DNA of 64,000 nt from Propionibacteriaceae bacterium (lineage in GTDB: Bacteria; Actinomycetota; Actinomycetes; Propionibacteriales; Propionibacteriaceae), in assembly GCA_003158895.1 (NCBI GenBank), contig PMLO01000090.1, positions 32,780 through 96,779 of the forward strand, read 5' to 3'. Made by a program: the position numbers and the translations under genes. The notes beneath the pieces were generated by a model. It made no database searches. It saw only the letters and a list, made by a program, of their open reading frames with translations, and had not been told where the DNA came from. Of this stretch, positions 62,783 to 64,000 are shown in pieces; within the stretch, counting starts at the first letter, position 1; every line of letters begins with the position of its first letter.

Positions 62783-63075
62783 TGCGCTCCGTTCGCCGGC
62801 CAGTCTCGCCGAATCGCTTCGACGGTAGCGATCTCCTCAGACAATGCTCATCCGTCCTAGCCAGTGACAACGCGGATGGCGGGGTCGGCGCTCAGACGGA
62901 CGTGGCTATGCGACGACCTGGGCTGGCCGCGAGTGTTGCCTCCCAAACCGGCCGCGGCATGGACCGATCGACATGGCCCTGACCAGCAGCCGTCTGCGAG
63001 TGATGAATCGTCGCTGCAGTGGCCGAGACGCACGCAAGGATGGGCTGCGTGATCGACAACTTGTCAGTGCTGGCG

Positions 63076-64000
63076 ATGCCGTGGGTCTTCACCCAGTCGC
63101 ATCCCTTGTCCACGGGCGACATATCGTCGGAGATGAAGAAGCGAGGCGCAGACATCGACCCCGCGACTCTGCGGGAGCTGTATCACCGTGGCGATCTGCG
63201 ACCTCTGGTCGAACTCACCACTCGACGAGTGGCGCCACGCGTTCCGATCTCCGATCACCCGGCCGCGATGGGCTCCACGCAAGCTGCGCTGCGTCGAGCT
63301 TTGGCTTCGGGGCGAGTGAGGGATCTCTGGGTCGGGGAGTAACGTCCAAGGTTGCGTTTCGACGACCGGCGGCGGACCGACCCACCAGGTTGGTGGAATG
63401 GGCTCATATACAGTCGGTGGCAGGTTCTCGCTGCACCTGAGATTCGTCGCCGACTTCCTCGGCAGCGCGTGTTTCGAACGTATGAGCGTCGTCGAGTGGT
63501 GCTGCCCCCTCTGGAGGATCCGCCCCGCTCTTCCGTGGAGCGGATTGCCGGTTGGGTCCCGGTCCTGGCTGCAGTGGAGGCGCGGTATCTGCCAACCATC
63601 GACTCCGAATGGCTGCACCTCATCAACGCCGAAGTCGAGGAGTGGGAGCCATTTCGTAGCGACTTCGACCCTGTAGCGATGAGCATCGCACTTGGCGTGA
63701 AGCCCGAAGAGCTGCGGACTTTCGCCGAGTGGCTACTCCTCCGTGCCCGGGACCGTGATGCGACCGGAGATTGGTCGCAGTTGATCCGACGCGCGCCGCA
63801 GCGAGCATGGGAGACGTTGAGTGGTGACGTGCTGGTGGCACTTGATCACCGCCTCGCCGCGGAGGTCCTGTTGCAGTTCTACGAGGATCTGGTCGAGCGC
63901 GGCGCTGCCGAGCCTTTGCCTGACTTGCCTTGGCGGTTGTGGCATCCCCTTTTCGACCGCATCTCAGACCGGGGCGGCAGAGATCTCGACGGTGAGCTGG
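63076..64000 (+). pseudogene. Large gene with in-frame stop, cut by window edge
   Basis: Starting MPWVFTQSHPLSTGDISSEM, the frame runs to LWVGE and a TAA (63340-63342), then continues in the same frame with RPRLRFDDRRRTDPPGWWNG, LIYSRWQVLAAPEI, RYLPTIDSEWLHLINAE and GDWSQLIRRAPQRAWETL to the end of the window. One base change (TAC or similar to TAA) would explain it. From memory, full-length relatives in streptomycetes carry a Toprim-like C-terminal domain, here outside the window. The 290-base gap before it (62783-63075) shows nothing clear. Confidence 0.55.

Overview
The window is GC-rich, gene-dense DNA from an actinobacterium. The GTG starts, the chain of 4-bp overlapping genes, murT-gatD, the orn/tRNA-His neighbourhood, the ABC-F protein EttA and the paired dynamin-like GTPases all fit this. 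The order Propionibacteriales (Nocardioides or Aeromicrobium relatives) is my best guess, but no single gene proves it. Positions and translations were read by eye; no database search was possible.

Bases 1 to about 25,290 look like ordinary chromosome. In order they hold: ettA (cut by the window edge); a lipoprotein and a membrane-anchored serine hydrolase; an SSB paralogue; two GTPases; a PrsW-type protease; an OsmC protein; a compact S8 protease / sigma factor / small protein / CHAT protease module (10336-15455); an F420H2:NADP-type reductase and an SRPBCC protein; tRNA-Arg; an MFS transporter; oligoribonuclease; tRNA-His; an isolated iolD plus transaldolase-like pair; murT-gatD; and a small membrane protein.

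At tRNA-Lys (25289-25361) the chromosome gives way to what looks like an integrated conjugative element that runs to, or nearly to, the right edge. Its left end has a repressor-like HTH gene overlapping the tRNA, a divergent HTH/excisionase-like gene and paired operator sites. Then come replication-type and hypothetical genes, small antitoxin-like genes and decayed fragments (to about 34.7 kb), a lipoprotein, and a sortase with its likely substrate. A long co-directional type IV secretion operon follows (38.6-50.2 kb): cell-wall hydrolase, pilin-like protein, TrbL-like channel, SCO6880-like protein, ParA-like and VirB4-like ATPases, and coupling protein. After it lie an HNH protein, a Toprim primase and a MobF relaxase-helicase (TraA, 54940-58608). 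No integrase and no second copy of the tRNA end were seen, so the other end should lie beyond the window. Behind the relaxase is an opposite-strand ESX/WXG100-like cargo operon, then a damaged CoiA/methylase chimera and a gene with an in-frame stop, cut by the window edge.

Three signals stand out. The first is the S8-sigma-CHAT module, whose protease carries five PYLAGV hexapeptides with varied synonymous codons. The second is a two-part motif, (R)GTT then exactly 11 bases then RTGARGA (one copy reads GTGTGGA), found six times upstream of transfer genes and often starting a tiny reading frame. The third is clusters of TACGTA/CGTAG repeats confined to intergenic DNA of the element. Several genes carry apparent single-base indels, so real decay must be separated from assembly error before drawing conclusions.
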